DNA of 64,000 nucleotides, taken from contig CACORA010000009.1 in the NCBI GenBank assembly GCA_902629495.1, positions 5,837 through 69,836 on the forward strand. Reading direction: 5' to 3'. The translations under genes were made by a program, and so were the position numbers. Positions 17,922 through 27,604 of the stretch are shown piece by piece (the stretch's first letter is position 1; each line of letters begins with the position of its first letter). The notes beneath the pieces were generated by a model that saw nothing but the letters and a program-made list of their open reading frames with translations, searched no databases and was not told the DNA's origin. This DNA is from Planctomycetaceae bacterium. GTDB lineage: Bacteria > Planctomycetota > Planctomycetia > Pirellulales > UBA1268.

Positions 17922-19337
17922 TTATTTACCAATACAGTGACGAGAAAAAATGCGATCAAGAAGATCAGTTTCAATCATATGTCCCGTGACGGCATTAATT
18001 CCATCGACAGACTCATGCAACAACCCTGCCAGAACAGCCTCGTCAATGATTCCCTCCTTTTTGCGTCCCATTTCGATTGTCTGTCGTACTGCATGAATGG
18101 CCTTTTGTGCCTCCTTAATCCCGACAGACATGCGAAGTGTCGCTGGGGAGCGATCAAACGCCACACTGGCGACAACAGCAGTGATTTTGCTCCTTAATTC
18201 GTCAACACCTGTGCCATCGTGACTGCTTGTTACAACAACATCATCTGGCACATGCGTATTCGACATGAGATCGGCACGTGTCAGAACCTGAATGCATGGT
18301 TGATGAGGCTCGTGAAAAGGCATCTTGTCACATGTGCTCGTGCGTACACATTGACCATCGTAACAAGCAACAACCACATCAGCACGAGCCAATTCTTGCC
18401 GAGCATAAGCATCTGCAAGGGATGCAGGTGTTCCTGAGGGAAACTCACTCTTCATACCGATTCCTGCAAGATCGACCAAGGTACATACGACACCTGTTTG
18501 AGAATCTTCGAGCTGACACGTAAGCCAATCTCGAGTTGTTCCAGCCTCATCTGCAACAAGGGCAGCTGACTTTTGCACCAGACAATTGAAGAGGCTGCTC
18601 TTACCAATATTTGGTTCTCCAACAAGTACAACCTGAGGGACATCGACAGATCCTGCGTTTCGAGAAGCAAGCGTCTTAGAGATCCTGTCGAGAGACTCAC
18701 CAACGTCTGCAACATGGCTATCGAGATGACTCCACACATCAGCATTTGGAACTGCATCGGGAGTCGCTTCATCGGCAAAATCGATAGCTGCTTCAACATC
18801 TGCAAGCAGATCAAGTAATCGCTGCCTGACGCCCTCCAAGGAGCGGCCGATACCTCCAGCCATTCGATCGAGAGCTCTTGAAAGCTCATCCGGTGTTCGA
18901 GCATCGACGACCGCCAGCACCGCCTCCGCTTGCAAAAGGTCCAAACGACCAGCAAGAAATGATCTCAGTGAAAATTCTCCGCCTCGTGCTAATCGACCAC
19001 CAAGCCGACAGACTTCAGACACCACTGCATCAACAAGTGGAGGTGATCCTGGAAGTTGTAGTTCTGCCAGAGGAGCCCCCATCGGTCCACTGGGACCGGG
19101 CCAAAAAAGGACATCCAGTGGCACACGACCCCAGGTTCGTCCCAGTCCTTGAGCATGCAATCGAGCAGGAATGACTCTGGGCTGCCCTCCATCCTGGTGA
19201 AATCCGTCATGATCAGCCTCAAGAAGATGATCAAGTACGTCTTGGAGACAGTCACCAGTCATACGAACAATGGACCGTGCTCCCCCGGCTGGCACCGTGG
19301 CAGCAGCGACAATCACATCTGTTAGTCCGTTGCTCAC
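17922..19337 (-). CDS. mnmE: tRNA modification GTPase MnmE
   Basis: MnmE works with MnmG to modify the wobble uridine (cmnm5U) of several tRNAs. An N-terminal folate-binding domain (TDVIVAAATVPAGGARSIVR, then GGEFSLRSFLAGRLDLLQAEAV) is followed by a helical region holding the G domain. P-loop GEPNIGKSS and the GTTRD loop are present. The C-terminal hallmark is RHCIGK, a match to FCIGK with the Cys needed for modification. Two departures are seen: G3 reads DLAGI rather than DTAGI, and G4 reads TRADL rather than NKxDL. The start GTG overlaps the yidC stop by 4 bases; the yidC-mnmE order is an old bacterial arrangement. Identity is firm although the sequence is divergent. Confidence 0.93.
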   Translation of the reverse strand: MSNGLTDVIVAAATVPAGGARSIVRMTGDCLQDVLDHLLEADHDGFHQDGGQPRVIPARLHAQGLGRTWGRVPLDVLFWPGPSGPMGAPLAELQLPGSPPLVDAVVSEVCRLGGRLARGGEFSLRSFLAGRLDLLQAEAVLAVVDARTPDELSRALDRMAGGIGRSLEGVRQRLLDLLADVEAAIDFADEATPDAVPNADVWSHLDSHVADVGESLDRISKTLASRNAGSVDVPQVVLVGEPNIGKSSLFNCLVQKSAALVADEAGTTRDWLTCQLEDSQTGVVCTLVDLAGIGMKSEFPSGTPASLADAYARQELARADVVVACYDGQCVRTSTCDKMPFHEPHQPCIQVLTRADLMSNTHVPDDVVVTSSHDGTGVDELRSKITAVVASVAFDRSPATLRMSVGIKEAQKAIHAVRQTIEMGRKKEGIIDEAVLAGLLHESVDGINAVTGHMIETDLLDRIFSRHCIGK

Positions 19338-21652
19338 CGTTTTTTACGAGAAAGCCGCTTCTGTCTTGCTGCGTCAGCAACTCCTACTGACTCTTTGTTT
19401 TTTGATGCAGGACTGAAAATCGCATCAATTGTTTTTCTTGGGCCGGAAGAGCTTGCCACCGATGCTGTCACCGGCTTCGCCTGCGGAAGCAACAATCGCT
19501 CACAAATGCCCCAGAGACTTGAGGCAACAAAATAGAGACACAATCCACACGGAACCTTGAAAAACATCAGCGCCATAAACCACATCATATATTTCATGAT
19601 CTGTTGTTGCATCTGTGCCTGCTCATCCATAGCTGGTGGCATAAAGAGTTTCTGCTGCCAGAGAAAAAGTCCAATGGTGACCAACGGAAACAGGTTCAGA
19701 TAGGGACCAAGCCAACCCTCAGGAGCCGTCAGAAAACCTGGAAGAAAGTTTGTCCAATCGAGAAACATGTCTGGCGCAGCAAGATTGGAACACCAACGAA
19801 TCATTGAACTGAATAGTGGCGCTTGCCGAAGTTCGACGTCAGTCGCCAATGATCGATACAGGCCCATAAATATTGGGATCTGAATAAAAACAAGTAAGCA
19901 GCCCCCCATTGGATTGTAGTCATGCTTGCGCCAGAGTTCTTGAGTGGCACGCGTTCGTTTTTGGGGATCATTTTTATACTTCTCTGCCAACGCCTTCATC
20001 TCTGGTTGTAGCACCTGCATTTTTTGTGAAGACAATGCCTGCTTACGACTAATCGGAAACATTGCCCCACGAACAACCACTGTGAGCAAGAGAATCGCAA
20101 TGCCATAGTTCCCAACAATGGCATGAATAATATGGAGCACTGCAATGAGAGGACGGGCTACCCACCCGAACCAACCATAATAGACAAGGTCATCCATAGA
20201 TGCGCCGGGAACCCCAAAGCCTCTGAGGAGTTCGGGCCGCTTAGGACCAGCAAAAATGGCATACCGATGCTCAACCGGCTTATCGATTTCAACCTGGATG
20301 GGCTGAGACACAAGCCGACACGTGACATCCACCAACTTTCGACGGGATGACTCAGGAATGGCACCAGCGACAATTGGTCGCACCTCATCCAATCTGGGAG
20401 AAAAATCACCGGCTCCCTCTGGAATGAGTGCTGACGCAAAATAAAGTGAATCCACACCTGCGAAAGAAAGTGGCTTTCCTGCAAGAACGGCAGTCGCCGG
20501 GTGTTCGAGAGAACCATCTGCCAATTTCAAACTGTTAACAAGCGTAGATTGCTCTCCTGTGAATCGCATGGCTACATCGCGAACGGCAAGCCCCCCCCAT
20601 CCACGTGAGACACGAGCCGCATACCACCAGCCTTCGGTTGGAAGACCGGTCGGACCATCCAATGCATAGACAACACTGCTGGACTGACCTGTTGTCGAAA
20701 ATCCGACTGTAAGCGAGAGTCGATACCGTCCAGCACCAACCGCGTCTTGGGCCGACATTACTGAGTACTCTTTCGTCACTGTCAGACCACCTGAGAGTTT
20801 ACGAACAAAACGCACATGAGAACCATCACTATCAGGGATCATCTCCCAGTCTGTTTCCTGAAGGTCCTGTTCAGGAATCTCTTCAAACGTATCTGCTCGC
20901 TTGACACCATCCCTTGACTCGAGAGACAAACGAAAAGAAAACGGGTCACAAGGTTCCCCTCGTGGATCCGCAACAGGCTGCGTTTCAAATTCAGGCCGTA
21001 CGACCTCTAGTGGACGTCGCGTCAACTTGGCTTCCACATTAAGCGAACGTCCGTCACGAATCAGGCCAATAGAAATAGCCTGTCTCGGTCGAGTTCTGGC
21101 AAGCGTCTCATGGAAAATGCGTGGATCAAGCATCTCGAGGCTATCAATGGATACAATGACATCTCCAGCCCGAATGCCGGCTGCATCGGCTGGTGTACCT
21201 GGCCCAACAACACCAACACGACATCCATTTCCATCCGCAATGACAGCCAGATGGCCGAGATACCCCGAACGATCATCCTGATCGTGAAACTGCTCTCCTG
21301 CCAGTTCAATTCGTTGCACTGATGCCCCTCGGCTTGTGAATGTGACAAGCATGCCAAGAGGATCCTCTGGATCGAGTGATCCCAGCGTGTGATAGGTTCG
21401 TTCAGCTGGAGGGGCAGTTTCGACTGGAGATGACAGACTGTCTTCTTTTTGTCCTTCTTTTTCTTGACTACTGACCTCAGTATCGGTTGGAAGATCCGGC
21501 GTGGATGCAGCAATGTCGTCAACAGGTGAATGTTTCTCTTGCTCAGCATTCTCCATTTCAGGCGGTGGAGGAAACAAATAAACCTGCAAGAGTTGGCTGC
21601 CAAGCACAATGGCAAGTGATATTGCAATAAAAAGCGCGTAACGTCGTTCCAC
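19334..21652 (-). CDS. yidC: Membrane protein insertase YidC with a periplasmic PDZ domain
   Basis: YidC inserts and folds inner membrane proteins. The N-terminal helix (RRYALFIAISLAIVLGSQLL) leads into a long periplasmic domain, and the C-terminal five-helix core carries the conserved DLVYYGWFG, YGIAILLLTVVVRGAMFPIS and MGGCLLVFIQIPIFMGLYRS regions. The positively charged groove residue is the Arg of VVVRGAMFPIS. Unusually, a PDZ domain (about residues 135-230; GVVGPGTPADAAGIRAGDVIVSID, quoted only up to the D that ends the binding loop) is embedded in the periplasmic part. The tail ends with LSRKKR, a ribosome-contact type basic end. The start is GTG with GGAG five bases upstream. It heads the yidC-mnmE-ALDH operon; no rpmH or rnpA lies upstream. 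Confidence 0.95.
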   Translation of the reverse strand: MERRYALFIAISLAIVLGSQLLQVYLFPPPPEMENAEQEKHSPVDDIAASTPDLPTDTEVSSQEKEGQKEDSLSSPVETAPPAERTYHTLGSLDPEDPLGMLVTFTSRGASVQRIELAGEQFHDQDDRSGYLGHLAVIADGNGCRVGVVGPGTPADAAGIRAGDVIVSIDSLEMLDPRIFHETLARTRPRQAISIGLIRDGRSLNVEAKLTRRPLEVVRPEFETQPVADPRGEPCDPFSFRLSLESRDGVKRADTFEEIPEQDLQETDWEMIPDSDGSHVRFVRKLSGGLTVTKEYSVMSAQDAVGAGRYRLSLTVGFSTTGQSSSVVYALDGPTGLPTEGWWYAARVSRGWGGLAVRDVAMRFTGEQSTLVNSLKLADGSLEHPATAVLAGKPLSFAGVDSLYFASALIPEGAGDFSPRLDEVRPIVAGAIPESSRRKLVDVTCRLVSQPIQVEIDKPVEHRYAIFAGPKRPELLRGFGVPGASMDDLVYYGWFGWVARPLIAVLHIIHAIVGNYGIAILLLTVVVRGAMFPISRKQALSSQKMQVLQPEMKALAEKYKNDPQKRTRATQELWRKHDYNPMGGCLLVFIQIPIFMGLYRSLATDVELRQAPLFSSMIRWCSNLAAPDMFLDWTNFLPGFLTAPEGWLGPYLNLFPLVTIGLFLWQQKLFMPPAMDEQAQMQQQIMKYMMWFMALMFFKVPCGLCLYFVASSLWGICERLLLPQAKPVTASVASSSGPRKTIDAIFSPASKNKESVGVADAARQKRLSRKKR

Positions 21653-21801
21653 TGGTACTCCAAAATGAGAAGCTTATGTATATCGAGTCAATTTTTCATG
21701 TGTTCCATCAACGTGCTATTTGCTACCTGGCAGAAAGCTCATCTGATACATGTACGACAGACCAACCAAAACAATTCCCATCCATGCATCACAATGCTGT
21801 A

Positions 21802-22569
21802 TCACCTGCCCTGCCCAAGTCGGTCACCGAGAAAGTCATCCAAGTCATCAATAGCATGGATTTTCTTTTGAGTCTCCGCAAATGGATAAGAAATCCTTCG
21901 ATAGCGAACAATAGTATCCTCAAGAATGATGTAACATGCTCGAGGGTCACTATCACGAGGCTGGCCAACCGACCCAACATTCACCATCGCCTTGCCATTG
22001 GGTAAAGGAATCTGACACTCCATTTCATCAGCTCTGATCATTGGAACCGTGAAATCTGGTTCCTGGGTGAACACACCAGGAATATGAGTATGCCCCTGAA
22101 AGCAGTATCGATCAACCAACTCAAATAGGTGTTCCATCTTTGATGGGTTGTAAATGTCTTCCGGAAACACATACTCATCAATCGGACGTCTGGGCGACCC
22201 GTGTACAAACAGCAAGTTTTCCTCTTTTTGAGTACGTGGCAATTCTCCAAGAAAATCGGTAAGCCGATCCTTCGAATACTTTGGCTGCCTATCACACCGT
22301 TCCAATTGTTCGCGTGTCCAACGAATCGCTCGCTCAGCACCCACATTAAAACCATCAGGATCAAATAATGCACCTTGATCATGATTTCCCAGTAGCACCA
22401 ACTGACACCGTTCGCGAACGGTTGCAAGGCATTCACATGGATTTGGACCATAGCCAACAATGTCACCGAGACAATAAATGGACTCTACATGGTGCTCGTC
22501 AATATCAGCAAGCACTGCCTGCAGAGCTTCAAAATTCCCATGGATGTCACTAATGATTGCCCGTTTCAC
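21802..22569 (-). CDS. Calcineurin-like metallophosphoesterase
   Basis: All five metal-binding motifs of the family are present: [26 protein letters not shown] and GHTH. The protein is about 255 residues and belongs to the YfcE/MJ0936-like group of small phosphodiesterases; the natural substrate is unknown. The GTG at 22569 ([12 protein letters not shown]) was chosen because GAGGA lies 11 bases upstream and homologues begin there, whereas the ATG at 22602 would add 11 residues. It follows the yidC operon on the same strand, with 149 bases between holding no recognisable feature, and is divergent from tsaB. Confidence 0.9.
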   Translation of the reverse strand: MKRAIISDIHGNFEALQAVLADIDEHHVESIYCLGDIVGYGPNPCECLATVRERCQLVLLGNHDQGALFDPDGFNVGAERAIRWTREQLERCDRQPKYSKDRLTDFLGELPRTQKEENLLFVHGSPRRPIDEYVFPEDIYNPSKMEHLFELVDRYCFQGHTHIPGVFTQEPDFTVPMIRADEMECQIPLPNGKAMVNVGSVGQPRDSDPRACYIILEDTIVRYRRISYPFAETQKKIHAIDDLDDFLGDRLGQGR

Positions 22570-22695
22570 TCGACAATAATTCCTCAAACATAGAACGGAC
22601 ACCCGAAGGGGCCACTAAAAGAATACCTGAGGGTACGATTGGACTAGGGCTACGGTCAAGCATGGTCGACCGTTCCCGCCACCGAGAAAGTCAGC

Positions 22696-23403
22696 ATGAA
22701 TATTCTTGCCATCAACACAAGCCTTTCCACTGGCTCAGTAGCCGCGATGTCGTATTCGAAAAATGAAGAACAAATAGTTGAAAAGCCGCTTGGGGAGGCC
22801 CGTGGCCATGCTCGTCGCCTTGTGAATACACTGACCTCAGTTGCAAACGACGCCGGCTTTCATGTGCGTGATGCGGACATCATTGCTGTCATCAAGGGTC
22901 CGGGCTCATTCACTGGCCTCCGGGTCGGGGTAACAACGGCAAAAGCACTGTGCTGGGCTTCCAAAGCAACGCTCATCGGCATCTCTGGTTTTGATGTTGT
23001 TGCACGCCGTACGTCGAAAATATGTTCCGGTCATACAACGATCAACATTGCATTTGATGCAGGGAGAGATGAGGTGTATGCAACTGAGGCATGTGCCGAT
23101 CAAGACGTTGGTGCAGGATGGCATATGACTGATGGAAAACTACTTTCACGCCAGCATTGGCTTGAGTCACTCCCTCCAGGTCGATGTATTTCTGGACCAG
23201 CCATTGAACTGTGTGGTGTTGAAGCCAGAGCGCTGGGCCTGACAGTTGCACCCTCTGAGGCATGGCATCCGAATGCCAGTGAAGCTGCCATTCTTGGTAG
23301 CATTTTGAACACCATGAAGATCAGTGACGCGCCTTCTGATCTGCTGCCAGAATATAGCCGACCAAGCTATGCAGAGGAAAAACATCCCCGCTCATCCGAG
23401 TGA
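22696..23403 (+). CDS. tsaB: tRNA N6-threonylcarbamoyladenosine synthesis protein TsaB
   Basis: TsaB is the pseudo-kinase partner of TsaD in making t6A37 on ANN-decoding tRNAs, in the cytosol. Visible signs are the N-terminal ASKHA strand (MNILAINTSLSTGSVA), the HARRL motif after GEARGH, and the core signature GPGSFTGLRVGVTTAKAL. The length of 235 residues fits the family. It lacks a C-terminal RimI fusion. It stands alone between a divergent phosphoesterase and pyruvate carboxylase, with neither tsaD nor tsaE nearby. Confidence 0.93.
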   Translation: MNILAINTSLSTGSVAAMSYSKNEEQIVEKPLGEARGHARRLVNTLTSVANDAGFHVRDADIIAVIKGPGSFTGLRVGVTTAKALCWASKATLIGISGFDVVARRTSKICSGHTTINIAFDAGRDEVYATEACADQDVGAGWHMTDGKLLSRQHWLESLPPGRCISGPAIELCGVEARALGLTVAPSEAWHPNASEAAILGSILNTMKISDAPSDLLPEYSRPSYAEEKHPRSSE

Positions 23404-23509
23404 TGCACGCAGCCCTCTACAATCATTACAACAGAAGATAGGATTCTGCTGTTTCAAACCCTATGTTTTGCTCTTTGTCTTTCGGTTCGAAAGTCACGGG
23501 GATACTTGA

Positions 23510-26500
23510 ATGCAACCAATAAAAAAAATACTTATTGCTAACAGAAGTGAGATTGCAACACGTGTGTTTCGTTCAGCACACGAACTCGGCATTCGAACCG
23601 TTGCCATCTATGCTCACGAAGATCGATTTGCACTGCATCGCTTTAAGGCGGATGAAGCTTATCTCATCGGGAAGCCTGGTGAGCCGATTCGATCATATCT
23701 TGATATTCCCGGCATTGTCGCATTAGCAAAAGAACACAATGTTGATGCGATTCATCCTGGATATGGATTTCTGTCAGAAAATCCTGATTTTGCTGAGGAA
23801 TGTGCAAAGGCTGATATTACATTTGTCGGACCACGAGTTGAACTCCTCAGAATGTTAGGTGACAAGACAACGGCACGTGAACTGGCCGACAAGGCAGGTG
23901 TCCCCATTTTGGCTGGCAGCTCGAAGCCAGTAACAAGCGTTGAAGATGCTCTCACAATTGCAAATTCCCTTGGATGGCCAATCATTCTCAAGGCTGCTCA
24001 CGGAGGCGGAGGCCGGGGCATGCGTGTGGTACATCATGAGGATGAACTTGCTGCAGCCTTGGAGACTGCACAGCGTGAAAGTCAGACTGCCTTTGGTTCG
24101 AGTTCTGTTTTTATCGAAAAGTTTATTGAGCGTGCTCGGCACATCGAAGTTCAACTTCTTGGGGACATGCATGGAAATCTTGTGCATCTTTTTGAGAGGG
24201 ACTGTTCCGTTCAACGACGGCATCAAAAAGTTGTTGAAGTGGCACCAGCTCCAAACCTGCCTTCAAAACTCCGTGATGAAATTTGTGAGGCTGCTCTTGC
24301 GATTGGACAAACCGCTCGATATGAAAACGCGGGCACCGTTGAATTCCTTGTCGATGCGGACACTGAAAAATTTTACTTTATTGAAGTGAATCCTCGGATT
24401 CAGGTTGAGCACACCGTAACTGAGGAAATTACTGGCGTTGACATTGTCCGACGACAAATACTGATCGCAGAAGGATGGAAGCTCTCTGCCCCACAGATCA
24501 ACCTTCCAGATCAATCTGCTATTCGTTCCATGGGAACTGCTATTCAATGCCGAGTCACAACAGAAGATCCAGAAAATCGTTTTCTTCCTGATTATGGCCG
24601 GATGACCGCCTACCGTTCGGGAGGTGGTCTTGGCATTCGCCTTGATGCAGGAAATGCGTTTTCTGGTGCCGTTGTTACCCCCTACTTTGACTCACTTCTG
24701 GTCAAAGTCACTGCCCGCGGACTAACGCTTGACGAATCGGCTGGCCATGTCGAACGTTGTCTTCAAGAGTTTCGTGTTCGCGGCGTCAAAACAAATATTC
24801 CTTTCCTCATCAATCTGGTTACGCATCCTGATTTTCTTGCAGGAAAGTGCACGACAAGATTCATTGATGAAACTCCATCTCTTTTTGAGTTGCCAGTTCG
24901 ACGAGACAGAGCAACGAAGCTACTTGAATATTTGGGAGATGTCATCGTCAACGGAAATCCACTTGTGAAAGGACGACCGGCAGCTGTTCGTCGGGAACCG
25001 GCTCTGCTCCCAACCTTTGATCAAGCTGCCCCACCACCAACTGGCACACGCACAAAGCTCCAGGAACTTGGACCAGAGAAATTTGCTGCATGGGTACGAG
25101 GTCAAGACCAACTCATGCTTACAGACACGACAATGCGAGATGCTCATCAATCGCTACTTGCTACACGAATGCGAACCTATGACATGCTGGCAGTTGCTGA
25201 TGCCTATGCTCGACTGGCTGGGGGCCTCTTTTCATTGGAAATGTGGGGAGGGGCAACCTTCGACACATCAATGCGGTTTCTTAAGGAGTGCCCCTGGGAT
25301 CGACTGAGTCAACTACGCGAAAAAATACCGGGCGTTCTTTTTCAGATGCTTCTTCGAGCCAGTAATGCTGTGGGCTACACAAATTATCCTGACAATATCG
25401 TGCAGGCATTTGTCAAGGAATCCGCCGACGCAGGCATTGATGTCTTTCGCGTGTTTGACCCACTCAATTGGGTGCCAAACATGACTGTTGCGATGGACGC
25501 TATTATTGAGAGCAATGCCATCTGTGAAGCAACAATTTGCTACACGGGAGACGTCCTCGACCCTCGTCGAACAAAGTATTCACTCAAATACTATGTCGAT
25601 CTTGCCAAAGACCTTGAAAAACGTGGCGCACACATGTTGGCCATTAAGGACATGGCGGGTCTGTGCAAACCATTCGCCGCGGCAACACTCGTGAAGGCTT
25701 TACACGATGAGATTGGAATTCCAATCCACTTTCACACGCATGATACATCCGGAGCCTCACTCGCAAGTGCACTTCAGGCTGGACAAAATGGTGCAAGTGT
25801 CGTCGATGCAGCTATGGCCCCATTTGCTGGCCTGACAAGCCAACCCAATCTGAATGCTCTGGTCGAGGCTGTTCGTCACACTCCCCTCGATACAGGACTT
25901 GATCCAGAACCGCTCAGACAGTTGACACATTATTGGTCAGCAGTTCGAGACCACTATACGGCTTTTGAATGTAGCATGAAGGCTCCTGATGCAGACCTTT
26001 ACCTTCATGAGATGCCAGGTGGTCAATTCACAAATCTTTTGGAACAGGCAAAAGCGCTTGGTCTTGGTGATCAATGGGACGACGTCTGTCGTGCTTATGC
26101 AGATGTGAATACGCTTGTGGGTGATATTGTGAAGGTAACTCCGACAAGTAAAGCTGTTGGTGACCTTGCACTCCTCCTCGTAACAAATGGGATGCAGGCT
26201 TCTGACCTTTTGTCCGACTCACGTGAGTTATCATTCCCCGAGTCTGTCATCGATCTCCTTGCTGGTCGCATGGGCCAACCTCCTGGCGGATTTCCTTCAA
26301 AAGTAATCGAACGAGTTGTACGATCTGGTGATGTACTTACAACCCGCCCTGGTGAGTCGATGCCTCCCGCCGATTTTTCATCTGCTGAAAAGAAAGTAAG
26401 CGACATCCTCGGGCGATCCGCCAATCAAAAAGAGATTCTTTCATGGTTACTCTACCCTCGCGTCTTTCAGGACTATGCTTCGTTCGTATCGAAGCATGGT

Positions 26501-26953
26501 GATGTAAGTGTTCTTCCCACACCAGCTTTTCTTGAAGGCCCCAAGCCAGGCGAAGAATTAGCAATCAGCATCGAAACTGGCAAAACATTACTTGTCAGAC
26601 TGCTTACCGTCGGAGAGCCCCACTCCGATGGAACACGAACAGTATTTTTTGAACTCAATGGGCAACCACGGAGTGTTACGATTACGGATCGAACACTTGA
26701 AGCCCAAGTCCAGCGTCGGCCAAAAGCGGATTCCGGTGATCCTCAGCAAGTTGGAGCCCCGATGCCAGGCCTCGTGGTCACCGTGGCTATTCATCCAGGT
26801 GACAAGGTAACCAAAGGGCAAAAGCTCCTGAGCCTTGAGGCCATGAAAATGGAAACCACTGTCTATGCTGAGCAAGATGGCACGATTGCAGACGTGCTCG
26901 TTGCACCGGGGACTCCAGTTGAGGCTCAAGAACTGCTTCTTTGTTATGAGTGA
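23510..26953 (+). CDS. pyc: Pyruvate carboxylase
   Basis: This 1147-residue single-chain enzyme adds carbonate to pyruvate to make oxaloacetate, refilling the TCA cycle. The biotin carboxylase part (residues 1-450) has the ATP-grasp loop HGGGGRGMR, the catalytic region HPGYGFLSEN and VNPRIQVEH. The carboxyltransferase domain (about 535-830) starts at DTTMRDAHQSLLATR and holds the Lys region AIKDMAGL and the metal-binding HFHTHD. The C-terminal biotin carrier domain has EAMKMET with the biotinylated Lys at 1113. All three parts are complete. It ends 1 base before the convergent msrA. No repressor or biotin ligase gene is next to it. Confidence 0.97.
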   Translation: MQPIKKILIANRSEIATRVFRSAHELGIRTVAIYAHEDRFALHRFKADEAYLIGKPGEPIRSYLDIPGIVALAKEHNVDAIHPGYGFLSENPDFAEECAKADITFVGPRVELLRMLGDKTTARELADKAGVPILAGSSKPVTSVEDALTIANSLGWPIILKAAHGGGGRGMRVVHHEDELAAALETAQRESQTAFGSSSVFIEKFIERARHIEVQLLGDMHGNLVHLFERDCSVQRRHQKVVEVAPAPNLPSKLRDEICEAALAIGQTARYENAGTVEFLVDADTEKFYFIEVNPRIQVEHTVTEEITGVDIVRRQILIAEGWKLSAPQINLPDQSAIRSMGTAIQCRVTTEDPENRFLPDYGRMTAYRSGGGLGIRLDAGNAFSGAVVTPYFDSLLVKVTARGLTLDESAGHVERCLQEFRVRGVKTNIPFLINLVTHPDFLAGKCTTRFIDETPSLFELPVRRDRATKLLEYLGDVIVNGNPLVKGRPAAVRREPALLPTFDQAAPPPTGTRTKLQELGPEKFAAWVRGQDQLMLTDTTMRDAHQSLLATRMRTYDMLAVADAYARLAGGLFSLEMWGGATFDTSMRFLKECPWDRLSQLREKIPGVLFQMLLRASNAVGYTNYPDNIVQAFVKESADAGIDVFRVFDPLNWVPNMTVAMDAIIESNAICEATICYTGDVLDPRRTKYSLKYYVDLAKDLEKRGAHMLAIKDMAGLCKPFAAATLVKALHDEIGIPIHFHTHDTSGASLASALQAGQNGASVVDAAMAPFAGLTSQPNLNALVEAVRHTPLDTGLDPEPLRQLTHYWSAVRDHYTAFECSMKAPDADLYLHEMPGGQFTNLLEQAKALGLGDQWDDVCRAYADVNTLVGDIVKVTPTSKAVGDLALLLVTNGMQASDLLSDSRELSFPESVIDLLAGRMGQPPGGFPSKVIERVVRSGDVLTTRPGESMPPADFSSAEKKVSDILGRSANQKEILSWLLYPRVFQDYASFVSKHGDVSVLPTPAFLEGPKPGEELAISIETGKTLLVRLLTVGEPHSDGTRTVFFELNGQPRSVTITDRTLEAQVQRRPKADSGDPQQVGAPMPGLVVTVAIHPGDKVTKGQKLLSLEAMKMETTVYAEQDGTIADVLVAPGTPVEAQELLLCYE

Positions 26954-26954
26954 A

Positions 26955-27587
26955 TTATTTCACCAGTTCCTTGAACACCTTCTTCACCTTTTGCACCTTT
27001 GGAGCCGCATAGGCTTGGCAATACGGCTGAGACGGATTGTTTGAGAAATAATCCTGATGGTAATCTTCGGCAGGGTAGAACGTACTTGCTTGAGTCACCT
27101 CTGTGACAATACGACTTGGAAAAACTTTTGCTGCATTAAGCTTGATAATTACTTTTTGAGCTATCTCTTTTTGCTCATCATTGTGATAGAAGATGCCTGA
27201 ACGATACTGGGTACCAAAGTCTGGCCCCTGCCTATTGAGTGTTGTTGGATCATGTGTGGCAAAAAAGACCTCCAACAGCTTTTCAAATGGCACTATCTCT
27301 GGATCGTATTCTATTTCGACTGCTTCAGCATGACCGGTAAGGCCTGTACACACAGCTTTATAGGTTGGATTTGGATCCGAACCTCCAATATAACCACTCG
27401 TGACACGTCCTACTCCTGCTATCTCTTGATAGACAGCTTCCGTGCACCAGAAACAACCACCTGCAAATGTTGCCTTCATCATTTTACCTGATTCACTTTT
27501 CTTTTCTGAGTCAGCAGCGCGTCCACTTCCAAACAAAACAAAACCGACAAGACAATACCCAATACATGAACAGATTAGATACTTCAT
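26955..27587 (-). CDS. msrA: Exported peptide methionine-S-sulfoxide reductase MsrA
   Basis: MsrA reduces the S-epimer of methionine sulfoxide in proteins. The catalytic GCFWC motif (C45 and C48) and the following TEAVYQ, GYIGG and HAEAVEIEYDP stretches are typical. A signal peptide stands before it (YLICSCIGYCLVGFVLFG, then SGRAADS), so the enzyme probably acts in the periplasm rather than the cytosol. The ATG at 27587 has GAGGAGG seven bases upstream; a longer frame from 27677 would hide the signal peptide. The electron donor for an exported MsrA is unclear, and no MsrB or thioredoxin-like gene is adjacent. Confidence 0.93.
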   Translation of the reverse strand: MKYLICSCIGYCLVGFVLFGSGRAADSEKKSESGKMMKATFAGGCFWCTEAVYQEIAGVGRVTSGYIGGSDPNPTYKAVCTGLTGHAEAVEIEYDPEIVPFEKLLEVFFATHDPTTLNRQGPDFGTQYRSGIFYHNDEQKEIAQKVIIKLNAAKVFPSRIVTEVTQASTFYPAEDYHQDYFSNNPSQPYCQAYAAPKVQKVKKVFKELVK

Positions 27588-27604
27588 CTCATTTCCTCCT
27601 CTAT

